64,000 bases of DNA from Sciurus carolinensis (GCF_902686445.1 NC_062217.1:168731098-168795097); one strand, 5' to 3'. Positions 31,216-44,428 are shown, counted from the first letter of the stretch. Notes: generated by a model from the letters alone, not told the origin. Program-made: numbers and translations.

Positions 31216-31754
31216 GATCAGAGCAAGCCACAGGATCAAGAAACATCATTTAAGCACACTGTGGGCCAGAAACTTAGATCAGGTCTCAGGAAGCAGACTG
31301 TCAGGACTGGGTGGACAGCTGGCAGCAGTACCTGTGAGCCAGGGAAGCTTGCAGGGCTGGACACTGGTAAGCAGCAAGGAGAGCTCAGCCACGGCAGGGA
31401 GCTGGGCCGCTGGGGTCCTTCAGAGTTGTTCTCAACTGAAGCGAAGGGGCCGAACTTGGCACCACCTTATCAGCCCGTCCCTGGGTGGGGACTGTCCTTG
31501 AGGAGGAAGCAGAACTGTGGGCAAGGCAGCTTCCTCAGCAGCTGGGGGGTGAGTGCCTTGGTCCTGAGGAGGGTTCAGGCAGCAACCGGGTCTACTACAG
31601 TGTGTGGAGCCAGCCGGCAAGTGCACTCAATCAGAACAGTGTCCTTTCTCTTGGGTCCTATCACTTTCTCTGAAGCCTGCAGTAGACTGAGACTCAGAAG
31701 AGGCTTCACCGTTAGGAGCAGGAAGCCGGCAGTAGAGTGAAGCAGACATCGTTA
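31216..31754. other. Unique DNA, no gene seen
   Basis: No gene or repeat recognised. Confidence 0.4.
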
Positions 31755-31920
31755 CCTCGTGTGCACGTAAGACTGCATGACCGATGTGATCCCGCAACAC
31801 GTACACCCAGAAAAAACGAGAGATGGCGCTCCATTGACGTGTGACCGGTCACAATGTATAACGCATTCTCCTGTCATGCACAACTCATTAGAACAAATAA
31901 AGAAATTAAAAAAAAAAAAA
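31755..31920 (+). mobile_element. L1 3' end (5'-truncated), squirrel-type
   Basis: 'cacaatgtataacgcattct', 'ctcattagaacaaataaaga' and a poly-A tail to 31,920. The same 3' end occurs in reverse at 32,485-32,600, so this is a repeated, lineage-specific L1 tail. Confidence 0.75.
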
Positions 31921-31933
31921 AGAGCCAAAGACT

Positions 31934-31985
31934 TGGCTCTGGCCCGGCTCTGGCCCGGCTCTGGCCCGGCTCTGGCCCGGCTCTG
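31934..31985 (+). repeat. 12-bp tandem repeat (CCCGGCTCTGGC)
   Basis: Just over four exact units immediately after the L1 poly-A tail. No purpose is evident. Confidence 0.9.
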
Positions 31986-32484
31986 CCTCACCTGGGTGCC
32001 GCCAGCTTGCCAGTGCTCCTGAAGACACTCTGCTCTCCCCCTCCCGCCCAACTTAATTCTTACTAGTGACCTTTCTATTTTCCTGAAAGGATCAGAGACC
32101 GTGGAGTATTTAATCAAATAGCCAAGTGCTACTTCTTAAGGGGAACTGGAGGATTCCTAGAAAGTCCTAGAAATCACATTCTCTCAATCACAGGCGCATT
32201 TTGCCTGGCCAGCGTTGGTGGGGGGTGTTGGCCTCACGTGGGTGGTTAGAGCAGAGGGGGGTGGGAAGACCTGCTGCAGACCCAAGCAGGTTCTAGGCAG
32301 CCTGACTCTCCTGAAGGCTTTCACCAAACACTGAGATCTGTTGCTCACATAGCCTGAGGTGGGCATGCAGGTGCGCACGCACTGGGGTGAATGCATAATG
32401 TATACCTATTACGAATTTACAGAAAGCAATACCCCTACATAGATCAGAATGCTTGGGCTGGCAGATCAGTCCTTTGTCTTCTTT
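31986..32484. other. Unique DNA, no gene seen
   Basis: Nothing recognised. Confidence 0.4.
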
Positions 32485-33385
32485 TGTTGTCGTTGTTCTA
32501 ATTAATTACACAGGACAGGAGAATGCATTTTGACACATCATACATAAATGGAGTATAACGTCTCATTCTTCTGGTTGTACATGATATAACGTTACACTGG
32601 TCATGTAATCATATATACACATAGGGTAGTAATGTCCTATTCATTCCACTGTCCTCGATACCCTCATACCCCCACCCCTTCCTTCATTCCCCTCTACTCA
32701 ATCCAAAGTCCCTCTATTCTTCCCTACCTAGCTACCCCAGTTTTATTATGAATTAGCATCTGCACATCAGAGAAAATATTTGAACTTTGGTTTTTTGGGA
32801 TTGATTTATTTCAATTAGCATGTTCATCCATTCACCAGCAAATGTCATCATTTCATTCTTCTTTAAGGCTGAGTAATATTCCATTGTATATATGTACCAC
32901 ATTTTATTTAACCATTCACCAGTTGAAAGGCACCTAGGTTGGTTCCATAGTTTAGCTATTGTGAATTGAGCTGCTATAAACATTGATATGACTGGGCACA
33001 GTGGCACATGCCTGTAATCCCAGCAGCTCTGGAGGCTGAGATAGGAGGATTGTGAGTTCAAAGCCGGTCTCAGCAATGGCAAGGCACTAAGTAACTCAGG
33101 GAGACCCTGTCTTTAAATAAAATATAAATTAGGGCAGGGATGTGGCCCAGCGGTTGAGTGTCCCTGAGTTCAATCCCTGGTACCTGCCTCAAAAAAACAT
33201 TAATGTGGTCATGTCACTACTGCATGCTGATTTTATGTCCTTTGGGTATAAACCAAGGAGTGGGATAACTGGGTCAAATGGTGGTTCCACTCCAAGTTTT
33301 CTGAGGAATTTCCATACTGCTTTCCACGGTGGTTGCCCCAATTTGCAGTCGCACCAGCAATGCATGAGTGTACCAATAAGGGCTT
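32485..33385 (-). mobile_element. L1 fragment, minus strand, split by a SINE
   Basis: 3' UTR to the left, ORF2 C-terminus to the right. Reverse translation at 32,880-32,790 shows the conserved L1 ending (MWYIYTMEYYSALKKNE). It continues after the SINE (33,199-33,385) with the next part of ORF2. 5'-truncated and not functional. Confidence 0.88.
32991..33198 (+). mobile_element. B1/ID-type SINE nested in L1
   Basis: B1 head (ACTGGGCACAGTGGCACATG), ID tail (TGAGTTCAATCCCTGGTACC) and A-rich end. Flanks CATTGATATG and CATTAATGTG are probable diverged target duplications. It shows that the L1 is older. Confidence 0.9.
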
Positions 33386-35250
33386 TTTAAAAATGGAAAT
33401 GAGCCCATGGTTAGCTCTGATCTTATGGAAGCCAAGGTCTAAGGTATTTGGGGTTCACACTCAGCCTGAATGAAGGTGTTGGGCAGAGTCTCCTTTCCAG
33501 AGGCACTGGATGAATACTTAGCAGTTTGAAGGGAGGCAGAAATTCAGTCATGTCTTCACTAGGGAACTAATGCTGGCCTTACCACAAAGAGCTAAACTCT
33601 CTCAGAATTTTGGCGGCTCTTCACTGGAATCCTCTTGAGAGCCAATAGTATTTCTAAAATAAAGACATCTATTTCTTGATTAGAAACTCCCTGTTCTCAG
33701 ATCCACCCCCACCTAGCCATCGTCCCACTGCGGATGGCTGTTGCTGCCTCCTCTCTCCCAGGCTGGTACCGCGATCATCACTGGTCACTGAAGCCAGAGC
33801 AGAACTTCCGGGCTCGGGACAGTGCCAGGGTGCAGAGCCCGCTGAGCCCCAGGAGCGCCCTGCAGGGTTCCTGTCATCGTGAGCACGGGGACATTTGGTG
33901 CCCTGTCACAGGGAGTTTTTAAAATGAATCGCAGCAAATGTGTTCGGTAGATTACGCATCCGTGAAAATGATGTTACAGAAGTGTGTCCCGCGGCAGGGG
34001 ACCGTCTGCAAGGCAGGTCGCGGGACGCAGGGCAGTCTGATTCGCGTCTGTGGACGCGAGGAGGCCCGGGCCGTGTGCCTGCACCCGGCGTCTGCGGGAA
34101 GGTCCAGCGCAGCACCCTGGCTTTTCTCCAGACAGGAGACTGGCCCTCCGTTTTCTCTTCTGCTCCTTTTCTGCTCTGGTCTTTCTGGGACATGCAAACA
34201 GTTCTTACACGATTAAGAAAGGAACGCTATAGAAAGTCTGCAGAGAAGGAGGCGGCCTCCTTCCTGTTGAGGCTGGACTCTCAGCACAAGGAGCCACCCG
34301 TCCTTTGTGCCCAGGAACCCCGGCTCCTTGCCTCAGCAGCCCTGGAGGCCTGGCTTCCTCGTGGGTGGGAGGGCTGAGCGGGCGAGTGCAAAGACATCAA
34401 GTCAGGCTCTACCTCCAGAGTGGAGGCCGCGGGAGAATCTTGTCCTCCCTGAAGCTCCTCTTCCTGCGATCCCCAGACTTGGGCTCCTGCGGGAACACTC
34501 TTGTCTCTCGACAGCCTGGACGTCTCCCAGGGCTCGCAGGGAGGGCCGGTGGCTTTGCCCACCCTCTGCTGCTGTGGAACTCCCGGGTTCTGAGTCCCTG
34601 CCTGGGGCTCGCGTGCCCTGCTGGTCGCAGCTCCCTGAGGTTCACAAGGACCCGGGCACGAAGCACGGAGCAGGCAGGCGAGCGTCCTCCTGAAGACACG
34701 CGTGTGCCTCTGCTCCGGGGCAGAGAGGGCGGCGCGGGCAAGGGCAGGGCAGGCGATGACAGTGGCGCTATCTGCAGATCTAGCTGCGGCTAAGGTTGCC
34801 TGGTTTGCAATTAGACGCAGGGTCGGGCGGGAGATCATTTCCCTCAGCAGGTTATCATTTGGACAGAATCAGGCTTGGCAGGCTCTGCCTGCTCCTGCTG
34901 CTCAGCCCTGGAGTCTGCACAGGAAAACGGGCTCACCTGGGGCACCTGCAGTGTCCACTGAGCAAACCGTGTTGCCCGTGGTCCCTCCCCGGCCCAGGAG
35001 GCCAGGTCCCCTCCCTTCCCACCGCGTCTGGCCGTGTGTGGGTGTACAGTGCTGCGCAGGGTTATCGGTCAGTCTCCCCACGAGACTACGACGAGGCTTG
35101 GTGCCCGCTGGCCCCCAGCACCGGGCACAGGGAAAGTACGGAGCAGACGATCGATAGGGAGAGGAATGAAACCTGCGGGCCCGGATGACGTGGGCGACAC
35201 CCACGTGACTGACGGCAGCCATCCGTCTGAGCCGATGGCCGACCGCCCTC
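33386..35250. other. Unique DNA, CpG-rich in part, no gene seen
   Basis: 33,980-34,120 and 34,640-34,770 are CpG-rich but not clearly an island. Long overlapping frames on both strands (for example 34,281-34,838 reverse) have no recognised domain. Confidence 0.4.
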
Positions 35251-35254
35251 CTGG

Positions 35255-35425
35255 GCATGCGTTCAGGTTCAGCGAACCTATAGCTGTGTGACTGTAGGCA
35301 AATCGCCTGCCGGCCCTGAGGTCGTCTTGTCCTCTGTTTGACGTGGATGCAGACAGTACTTTCATCGTCGGGCTGTAGTGAGGATTAAATGAGGTGGTGC
35401 CTGACCCAGAGGAGCCACACGGTGA
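35255..35425 (+). repeat. MIR
   Basis: 'agctgtgtgactgtaggcaaatcgcc' and 'gtgaggattaaatgaggtgg' are the MIR core and 3' part in + orientation. Confidence 0.75.
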
Positions 35426-35851
35426 ATAACAGTGTCCTTATTGTTGTGTCCCTTTGAGCCTCTTCCAGCCACAGCTGGAGGAGCCCTTGGTCATGAAATC
35501 CTTTGACGTCCTTGTGGATCTGGGCCTCTCCGCCCACCCACCTGTCACCGTGTCCTGTCTGCTCAGTGTCTCTGGGGTGGAGAGCAGAGGAAAAGGATAT
35601 TGGCGCCTTTGCTATGGGGGGCTCTGCATCTTCAGGGGGAGGGGCAGTTCACTGGCTGCTGCTGGGAATGTCATCTGAGCTGACCTGGTCCTGAGCCAGG
35701 GTCAGTGCAGGCCAGCATCCCCTCAGGGAAGGGGCAGCTCCTGAACCCCTGGCCGCTGCAGGAGATGTGGCATGGGCCGCTCCTCCACCTCCAGGACCAG
35801 GCCCCACCTGGGGCTGCTCTCTGTGGCTCAGGAAGAGACCAGTGCCTTCTG

Positions 35852-36635
35852 TTTTAATCTGGATGGTACAATGGGGACGAGCACCTGAGAAGGAAGTCAG
35901 ACCTTAGAGAAGCTTGATTCAGACACAGGGACAGGGGACACGAGTGTTGGCTTTTCTGCCCCATTAACAACCTGGTGTGTTTAAGGGTGGCATCTGACTC
36001 CTGATCCCAGAGGGCTCAGAGAGGCAAAGCACTTGCCACACGGTCACACAGCGGCTAAGTGGCAAAGGCAGGGCTTCCGACAGGCCTGGCAGTTGCAAAG
36101 CTTTCCCGAGTCCCACGGTCTCCACCATTGGCACTTCCGCGGCAGGTTCATCTGGGTGCTAGTCTTAAATAACCGTCGATGGCATGGAGGGAGCCTCTGC
36201 ACATGCAACATCCAATCACCAGGTTCCGAACACCGGGTCCCAGCTGGAGTGCCACGCGCCACAGATGAACAAGCCCGGCTTCCAGCCTAAGGACTCGCGG
36301 TGAGCCAGAGAAGCCATGTGGAGGCAAAATCTTATCCCACCTCAAGGTTCCTGCAGGCGGGGCCGGGCGACCTGTGCTTTGCTTATTTCTATTTTACGGT
36401 TTTGTTTGAAAGCATCGCCCATTGAACCTGTCAAGCTGAAGGCTGGCCGGGCATCCGAGGCACGAGTTCCTCAGCTGCTGGGGTGGCGTGCTCTCCTGGA
36501 TGAAGGAAGAGCCTTCCGGTTTTATGGAACCTAAGTTTTTGGTTCTTTTCCAGGATCTGAGCTTGGGAAGAAGTCAATCATCTTTCAAACCTTGGGGGGG
36601 GGGGGGTGGAAATTTACTACAAAATCTGTAGAAGT
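35852..36635 (+). repeat. Inverted duplication, arm A
   Basis: About 784 bp whose reverse complement recurs at 46,845-47,622 with only about 2-3% differences by eye. It contains a MIR piece (about 36,020-36,090) and a G-run (36,594-36,606), so it is duplicated ordinary DNA, not a transposon. The open frames inside are shared with arm B but look non-coding. Confidence 0.95.
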
Positions 36636-36861
36636 ATTTTAATTTCTTCCTTCAGTAGGTTCAACTGGGCTAACGAAAGTGGTGGCATTTTCAATCACGT
36701 TCACAGGAAAATTGGCCTGCCCAGCAGAACGGGACGGGGTTGTCTTTCTTCACTGTGCTGCACTGAAGTAGTTCTCTTCCCCGCTCCTTGTGTGTCGGGG
36801 GACTTACAGGCAGCATTTTCCTTAGTTCTCCAAGTGACCAGAGAGGCAGGGCGTCTCAGTC

Positions 36862-37630
36862 TATTCATGCTGCTATAACAAAAGACCATAAACTGGACGC
36901 CTTATAAACTGCCGACATTTATTTTTCACAGTTCTAGAGACTGGGTAGTCCAAGACCAAGGTACCTGTAAATTCCAAGTCAAGTGAGCCCCCTTCCCGGG
37001 TCATCGTAACTTTCTGCTGGGTTCTCACCTGGTGGAAGGACAGGTACCTCTGCGGGGTCTCTGTGATACAGCATCCTTCACACCGAGCCTCCCTCACGGC
37101 CTCATCACCTCCTGCTATAGTTTTAAGGTGGTTTGTTCCCCCTGAAACTCACGTCGAGGCTTGGTCCCTCTTTGGGAGGGGGGCCTCGTGGGAGGTGTTA
37201 GGCTCACAGGGACAGAGTCCTCGCAAATTGACCAACACCTTCCTCGCATAAGTGAGTTGTCTCTCCTGCTCTGGATTCCTTACCTCCAGAGCAGGTCGTC
37301 GTCACAGGAGGTCACCCCTCCTGTTTGGCCTTTTCCACAGGCCCCTACTTGCCCTTCCTCTTCTTTCTGCCGTGAGTTGAGGCAGCATAAGGCCCTCAAC
37401 AGAAAAAACTACCTTATCTTGGACTTTTCAGCCTCCAGAACCATGAGCCAAAATAAACCTTCTTTCTTTATAAATTACCCAGCCTCAAGTAGTTTGTTAT
37501 AACAACACACAACAAACTAAGACTCCTCCCAAAGACTGCACTTCCTAATAACACCACTTTGGGGATTAGATTTCAACACATGAATTTGGAGGCGGGAGAG
37601 GAAGACACACATATTCAGGCCATAGTGCAG
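36862..37630 (-). mobile_element. MaLR-type LTR, minus strand, interrupted by another LTR
   Basis: Left part (to 37,112): 'tgctgctataacaaaagacc', 'tttttcacagttctagagac'. Right part (37,525-37,630): 'ggggattagatttcaacaca', 'attcaggccatag'. Together they are one reverse MaLR LTR split by the insertion at 37,113-37,524. Confidence 0.75.
37113..37524 (+). mobile_element. MaLR-type solo LTR nested in an older one
   Basis: Starts TGCTATAG and holds 'gggaggtgttaggctcac', 'ggacttttcagcctccagaa', 'ccatgagccaaaataaacct' and 'ataaattacccagcctc'. It ends near CTAAGAC. The 5-bp repeat CCTCC (37,108-37,112 and 37,525-37,529) is a likely target duplication. Confidence 0.8.
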
Positions 37631-38639
37631 GTATAATTGTCTTGTCTTGAAGCTGCTTTGGCTCTGAGAAATAACTAGAGATAACTGGGGGATGGGACAA
37701 GGGACATACAAGCACCATGGGGGTGGTACTTCCCTAAACCTACCATTGGATATAGGGATCCTTGACTGGCAGGGCCCCTGGAGATCATCTCTTTGTTCCT
37801 TTTATAACTAGGAAAGGAGAGGCTGAGGGAAGGGCAATTTGTGCTAGATTCCCTCCAGTATCCACTTCCTCTAGGCAGAATGTCCCAGCATCCCTTGCAC
37901 ATGAGGTCATGCAACTAAAGCTGACAAATAAGATATAGAATTTCCAGGAAGCCTCCTCTGAGCGGAGGGGCGGTGCCCCCTCTTGGTTTTTTGACTTGCC
38001 TCCATTCTGCCTGAAACTCCCGGCTCTAGCCATCTTGGACCAGAAGGTCTGGGCCACCCCAATGGGAATGGGGTAGAGGAGAGCAGGAAGGAGTCTGGCT
38101 CTCAGTAGGCTTGACTCAGTGCCCTGAACTCCCCGCTTTGGATTTACTTTACGTGAAAGAAGTGAACTTCTCTTCTGCTCTTCTGAGTTTTTCTGTTCCA
38201 TAAACTTGAACTTGAAGAGTGCTAATGGGGACCTTGACTTCCTGCAGACCTTGACCAAGGAGTGAGGTTTGGGAGAGCAGCCTGCTATTCTGCCAGTGAC
38301 CCTGAGAACCTGGTGAACCAGTCACCCCCTGAAATGGCAGATCTTGAAGCTGAGTGCTGACGCAGGAAAAGACCTCATACTGTGCTCGAGCAGGAAGCCG
38401 GCGCCTGGCTCACCCACACTTTGCTCCCTCTCGGCTTCCCTGCCCCTGGCCCTCACCATGATCACCTCCTGGGATCCCCTCCTGTCTTCAGGAATTCTGC
38501 AGAAGTGCCTGTTGGGCAGAGGGTCACTATTTGGAGGGGAAAATTTTAATGTGCAACCTATATGTCCCATACCCCTACATAAATTCCAGAAGATTGAAGC
38601 ATTAATAGTTAATACCACCATAAAAAGGAACTCGTTGCA
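37631..38639. other. Gene-free DNA, perhaps old LTR sequence
   Basis: 'gcacatgaggtcatgcaact' and the end near 38,150 recall an old MaLR/ERVL LTR in + orientation. Not confidently assigned. Confidence 0.3.
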
Positions 38640-39350
38640 ATAAACACCTCAAAATTTTTTTGTGGGGAGATATTTCCAAATTTCAATTTCATGAGGAAAA
38701 ACTAAAAGGAAAGATTGAGAAATTTAACGACCCCCCCCCAAAAAGGCAAAAATTTCTCTTTGGGCAAACCAAACCAAAATTGTATAAGAAAAAGATTCCC
38801 CAAAGGTGACAAATGGTTGTTAGATTTAATATATCATAAATTCATTCAAATTGAAAAGAAATCACCATGATCTTAACTGGCCCCTGGAAAGGAAAGAAAA
38901 TTACCCTCTCCAAAATGCAAACAAATAGTATCTACTTTGAAAAAGTTTTCCACCAAAACAGTCACATAAATAAAAACCAAAAACATCAAAGAAATGCATC
39001 TTAACATGGCAAGTTAACATTTTAAAATGAGAATTCTATGCTTAGCAAGAGTTCAGAAAAATAGGAAATCTTACATTGGTATAAACTGTCCCAGGCTTTT
39101 CTCCTGGAAAGCAATTTAGCAGTATCTGAAACATTCATATCCATTAAATGAGTAGTTCCACTTCTGGGAATGTATCCCAGGAAAGTAATACAGAATGCAA
39201 AAGAAAAGCTTTATGGTCAGAGATGTGCACCTCTGTGCTATTTATCAGAGAAAACAGAAAGGACGCTGCTGAAATTTCTCCTTCTTGGGGAATATCTTAA
39301 AACTCCTGTGGAACAAGGTGGGATATAACTGTAAATTAGAAATGTAAAAG
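38640..39350 (+). mobile_element. Old L1 fragment (3' ORF2 region)
   Basis: 'tggaaagcaatttagcagta', 'tagttccacttctgggaatg' and 'tatcccaggaaagtaata' follow the conserved 3' part of old mammalian L1. No open frame. Confidence 0.6.
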
Positions 39351-39394
39351 GCACAACTCCAGACCAGAAACTATTGGGTAGTTTTTTTGTTATA

Positions 39395-42300
39395 AATCTT
39401 TGGCAGAGATTTCCTTAAAATGCTTTATTGAGGTGTACTCGACATACAATAACCATACATGTTTCAAATGTGTGATTGATAAGGCGTGACATACATACCC
39501 TTGAGGAATGTATGCACAAGCAAGATACTAAATACACGAATTCCCCCCTAAACTCTCCTCCCGTCCTTTCCCATCTCTTCCTCCTGCTCCTTTCCTACCT
39601 CCCTTGTGCCCCGGAAACCGTGGGTCTGCTTTCTGTCACGGTAATTCATTTTCTAGAATTTTGTTTGGAATTATACAGCATGAGCCCTTATTTGTGTGGT
39701 TTTTGGCTTATTTGTCCAGCATAATTATTTCAAGAATCATCTCTGCCGTTGTGCTTCTCATCAGTGGGACCCTTTTAATCGCTGACAAGTGCACCATTAT
39801 ACAGGTATACCACAATTTGCTGATGCTTTCATACTACGGTGATGAACATTTGGATTGTTTCCAGGTTTGAGCTTTCCAAATAAAGGCACCATTAACGTTC
39901 TCGCTCAAGGCTTTGTGAGGACATATGCTTACATTTCCCTTGGGTGAATTCCTGGGAGGGGGATGCGTGGGTCGCATGGAAGGTATACGTTTAACTTTTA
40001 AAGAGACAAAAACTCTTTCCTTACGTGGCTGTACTACTCTGCCTCCCCAGTAGTGTGAGTTGGCTCTTCAATAACTGTATGGTCGGTCTTACCAAATTCA
40101 GACCTTTTAATAAGCGAATAGTGTATCACACTGTTCATTTAAATTTGTATCAACCTAATGACTAAAGAGGCATTTTATTAATGTGCTTAATTGCCATCAA
40201 TATATGTTCTTGGATTTTTAAAAACATTCTGCAAATCTTTTAAATGGAGATATATTCTTATTACAGAGGCTTTGAATTTTACACGTAATGGATAAGACTC
40301 CATCATCAGATGCGTGCTTTGCAAATATGATCTCTAAGACAGCATCTTATCGTCTCAGTGTCTTATTGTCAATGTAGTTCAATGTACTAAATTTTGCTTT
40401 TATAGACCATGCATATTTGTCTAACCCAAGGTCACAAAGATTTTCTACTGTTTTCTTCTAGAAGTTCTATAGTTTCAGTTTTTACCTTTATTATTTCATG
40501 TTTTCGTGCTGTAGGCAAATGACATTTTCAATTTTCTGTGGTATCACCTGAATTAAATGTGGTAAAGAGATGGATTAAAGTTCATGTTTGCATGGGATCC
40601 CCAATCGGTCCAGTCTCTTGTTTAAAAGACTACCTTCTCTCCAATCGATTGTCTTTGCATCTGTTTTGAAAATCGATTGCCCATATTTGTGTGAGTCTGA
40701 GTCTGGGTTCTCTACCAATTCTTTGATTTGCTTGTCTATCTCGACCAACACCGGACTGTTTTAGTTCATATGGCTTCATAATAGGCCTTGAAGTCAGGCA
40801 ATGCAAATTTTCTCTTTGTCCTCTTTCAAAGTGTTTCAGGCTTTTGCATTTCATATGAATTTGAGAATTGTCAATTTCTACAGAAACATCCCACAGGAAT
40901 TTTGATGATATTAAATCAATACATCAATTTGGCCTAGATATGAAATCTTCTGATCCATGAGCTCACCTCAGCTCTCTGTTTAGGTTTTCTTCAATTTCAC
41001 TCAGCAGTGTTTTCAGTGTACAAGTCTTGCCATATTTTATCAGATTTATCTCTAAATATTTCATGTTTTTGTGCCATAGGCAAATGATATTTTCAATTTT
41101 CAGTGTGTTGGAAGCATATAGAAATGCAATTGGCTTTTGTAATTTGATCTTGTATCCTATAACCTTGCTAAACTCACTCATAGATTTTAACAGCATTTTT
41201 ATAAATTCCATCTGAGTTTTGATGAAGACAATCATGTACCTTGCAAATAGACAGTTTTAAATTCCGTATTTTCATTCTGGATTCTTGCCATTTCTTTTTC
41301 TTTCCTCATTCTCTTTATTAGAACCTTCGAGAAGATGTTGAATAGAAGTGCTGAGAGTGTTTGATCTAGGTTTGTTCCCAGCCTCAGGAAAAGCATGCAA
41401 TCTTTTGCCATTACTTGTGATGTTAGCTGTGAGTTTTCATGCATGTACCCTTGAAAAGCTGATAAAAATTCCTTTCCATTCCCGGTTTGCAAAGTGTTTT
41501 TATCTGGAACAGATTTTGGATTTTGCTAAATGCTTTTGCTGTATGCAGTGAGAGGATCATGTCTTACCTCTTTTTTAGTGCATTCCATTAACTGATTTTT
41601 AAATGTTAAAGCAACCTTGGATTCCTCGGATAAGCCCAATTGTTTGTATTTTATATCGTGTTATTATTTTTTATGTACAACTGTGTTTGATTGCTAGAAT
41701 TTGCCAACGCATCTGTGATTGTGAGGGCTCCTCATCTGAGTTCTCTTTCTTTATCATGTTCTCATGTGGCTTTAGTATTGAAGCAATGCGTCCCTTATAA
41801 GATGACTTCGAAAGCGCTCTCCCTCCTCAGGTTGCATTCATCAGTGATTCTGTTGTTTTCTTTGTGGGAAGGATTTTAGCTGAATATTCAAATTCTACCA
41901 CATGTCTAAGACAATCCAAGCTATCCCCCCTTTTTTTCCTTGAGTGAGGTGCAGTAGTTTCTGTCTGTAAGGACCTTTTCCATTTCATACAAGCTGTTGA
42001 ATTTATTGCTCCTAAGTTTCACATAATGTTTCCTAATTATCATTTTAATATCTATAGCACATGTACTGATATTACCTCGTTTGGCTCTAATATTTCTAAT
42101 TTTTGTCTTCCTTTTTTCCCCCTAGTTCATCTGGAGAGGGATTTATCATTTTATTGATCTTTTCAAAGAACCAGCTTTTGGCTCATGGATTTTGAGCACA
42201 GGGTTTTATTTTCATCTTCATTGGTTTCTGATTTTATCTTTATAAATCCTCCCACCACTTCTGCTTGCCTAGTTTATTTTCCTCTTTCCTGTTGCTTAAT

Positions 42301-43582
42301 GTGGAAACTGAAGTCATTGATTTGAGACCTTTGTTCTTATCTAACGTCAACATTTCAATGCTATAAAATTTCCTCTCTGTGTGGCTTTGGCTACATCCCA
42401 CGGATTTGGGTATGTTCTGTTTTTGTATACTGTAAAATATGTTTTAATTTCCTTTTAAAATTTTCTATGAGCCACTGGTTACTTAAAAGTGTGGTTTTTA
42501 GTTTCCCAGCATTGGGAGATTTTCTGTTATTGATTTCTAACATAATGCTCTTGTGGTCAGACAGCACGCTGTATAATAAGTGCCAATAACATTTATTGAC
42601 ACATTTTCATGGTCCAAAATAGATGTTCTGTGGGCACTGGAAAAAATGTATTTTACCATTGTGTAGAACATTTTCATCAATGTAAATTAGATCAACCTGG
42701 TTGATAGTCCTGTTCAAGTGCTCTGTATCCTCAGTGATTTCCTGCCTACATGTTCTGTCAATTTTTGAGCAGTTAGGAAAGGTATTAGCATCCTAATAGA
42801 GTTATGGATTTGCCTATTTTTTCTTGTAATTCTACCTGTGTTAGGTTTGTTTGTTTTGAAATTTTGCTATTCGGTGAAAAACTAATTAGGATTATTATGT
42901 TCTTTTGACTAATTCATCCCTTTATCACTATGAAAAAAATCTTTATCCCTGGCAATATTATTTACTCTAAATCTACTTTGATACTAAACTAGTCACTCTG
43001 GGATTTAAAAGAAATTAGTGTTAGCACACTAGTGTGTCCTTTTCTACCCTTTTACTTTTAACTCATTTCTGGTTTTGTTAGGGTGGGTTTCTTGTAAGCA
43101 GCATCTAGTTGGGTCTCATTTTTAAATCCAAACTGACAATGTTTGCCTTTTACTTGGAGGGATTTAGACTATTGTAAATTAATGTGATTATCAATAATAT
43201 TGGATTTACTTCTACTATTTTGCTATCCGTTTATTTTTTCCATCTGTTCTCCATTCCTTGTTTCCTCTTTTTCTGCCTAATTGTGGATGAACTGTCTTTG
43301 ATGACTTGGTCGTAACTTCCCTTTTAACTCATGAGCTCCAACTTTGGGTTGTGTCATTTCTGAGAGTGAGTTAGGGTCCGGAGACTACATCTTCAGTGTA
43401 TCACAGTCTAATTTCAAGTGATAGTATACCACTTTAAGTATATGACAAGGAATTTACAACATTATATTTTTATTTCTCTCTTTTGGGTCTTTATGCTGTT
43501 ATGTCATACATTTTATTTCTAAGTATTTTATAAACCCTAGAGTACATTATTATCATTTTTGCTTTATACAGTTGATTATCTT

Positions 43583-43617
<35 letters not shown>

Positions 43618-44067
43618 TACTGGGGATTGAACTCAGGGGCACCGGACCACTAGGCCACATCCCCAGCCCTATTTTGTATTTTATTTAGAGACAGGGTCTC
43701 ACTGAGTTGCATAGCACCTTGCCATCGCTGAGGCTGGCTTTGAACTCACGATCCTCCTGCCTCAGCCTCTGGAGCCGCTGTAATTACAGGTGTGCGCCAC
43801 AGCACCCAGCTAAACATTTTTAAATAATAAGAAAAAAATACTTAGTCTCGCCCACGTAACCCTATTTCTGGTACTCTTGAGTTCTTCGCGTACTCTGGTA
43901 TGTTCCTCCCCTTTGAAGTACTTTTCGCAGTTCGGGTTTCGTTGAACGTCATTCTCTTAATTTTTGCACGTCTTCAAAAGCCAATTTTATCTTCAGTTTT
44001 GAAAAAATGTGTTTGTTGGGTAAATAATTCTAGGAGGTCAGTTTCTTCTTTCAGTAATTTAAAGGTG
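39395..44067 (-). mobile_element. Long decayed L1, minus strand
   Basis: 3' UTR at the left ('tttattgaggtgtactcgac', 'aaataaaggcaccattaacg'). ORF2 remnants read in reverse at 41,235-40,963 (MSEFSKVIGYKI, MKYLEINLIK) and 41,492-41,232 (LLFNIFSKVLI). 5' sequence runs to about 44,067 with a SINE inserted at 43,585-43,810. Many stops; an old, dead copy of about 4.4 kb. Confidence 0.85.
43585..43810 (-). mobile_element. B1/ID-type SINE, minus strand, nested in L1
   Basis: A pure T-run of about 32 bases (reverse A tail), then the reverse ID part (GTACTGGGGATTGAACTC) and reverse B1 part ('gagacagggtctcactgag', 'cctgcctcagcctctgg'). The long uninterrupted tail suggests a fairly young copy. Confidence 0.92.
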
Positions 44068-44425
44068 TTTCCTAGGGCTGCCATAACAAAACACCACAGA
44101 CGGGGTGGCTTAAGCGACAGGAGTGTATTTTCTAACAGTCTGGAGGTTGAAGGCCCAGGCCGGCCGCGTTGGTTTCTCCTGAGATCGCTCTCCTCGGCCT
44201 GCAGACAGCCAGGTAGCTTGCCGTGTCCGCACATGGCCTGTCCTCTGTGGGCACACCTCCATTCCCCCTCCTCCTCCTGCAGGGACAAGAGTCCTCTTGG
44301 ACTGGCCACCCCTCCCCAGCCACGCCTCATTTAACCCCAGTTAAATCTCTGTCTCTAAATACAATCGCATTGTGGGTGGGGGTTGCAGGTTATGAATTTT
44401 GAGGGGACACAGTTCTGTCCACAGG
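44068..44425 (-). mobile_element. MaLR-type LTR, minus strand
   Basis: 'cctagggctgccataacaaa', 'gttggtttctcctgagatc' and 'ttatgaattttgaggggaca' are a reverse MaLR/MLT1-type LTR inserted at the edge of the L1. Confidence 0.7.
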
Positions 44426-44428
44426 AGA

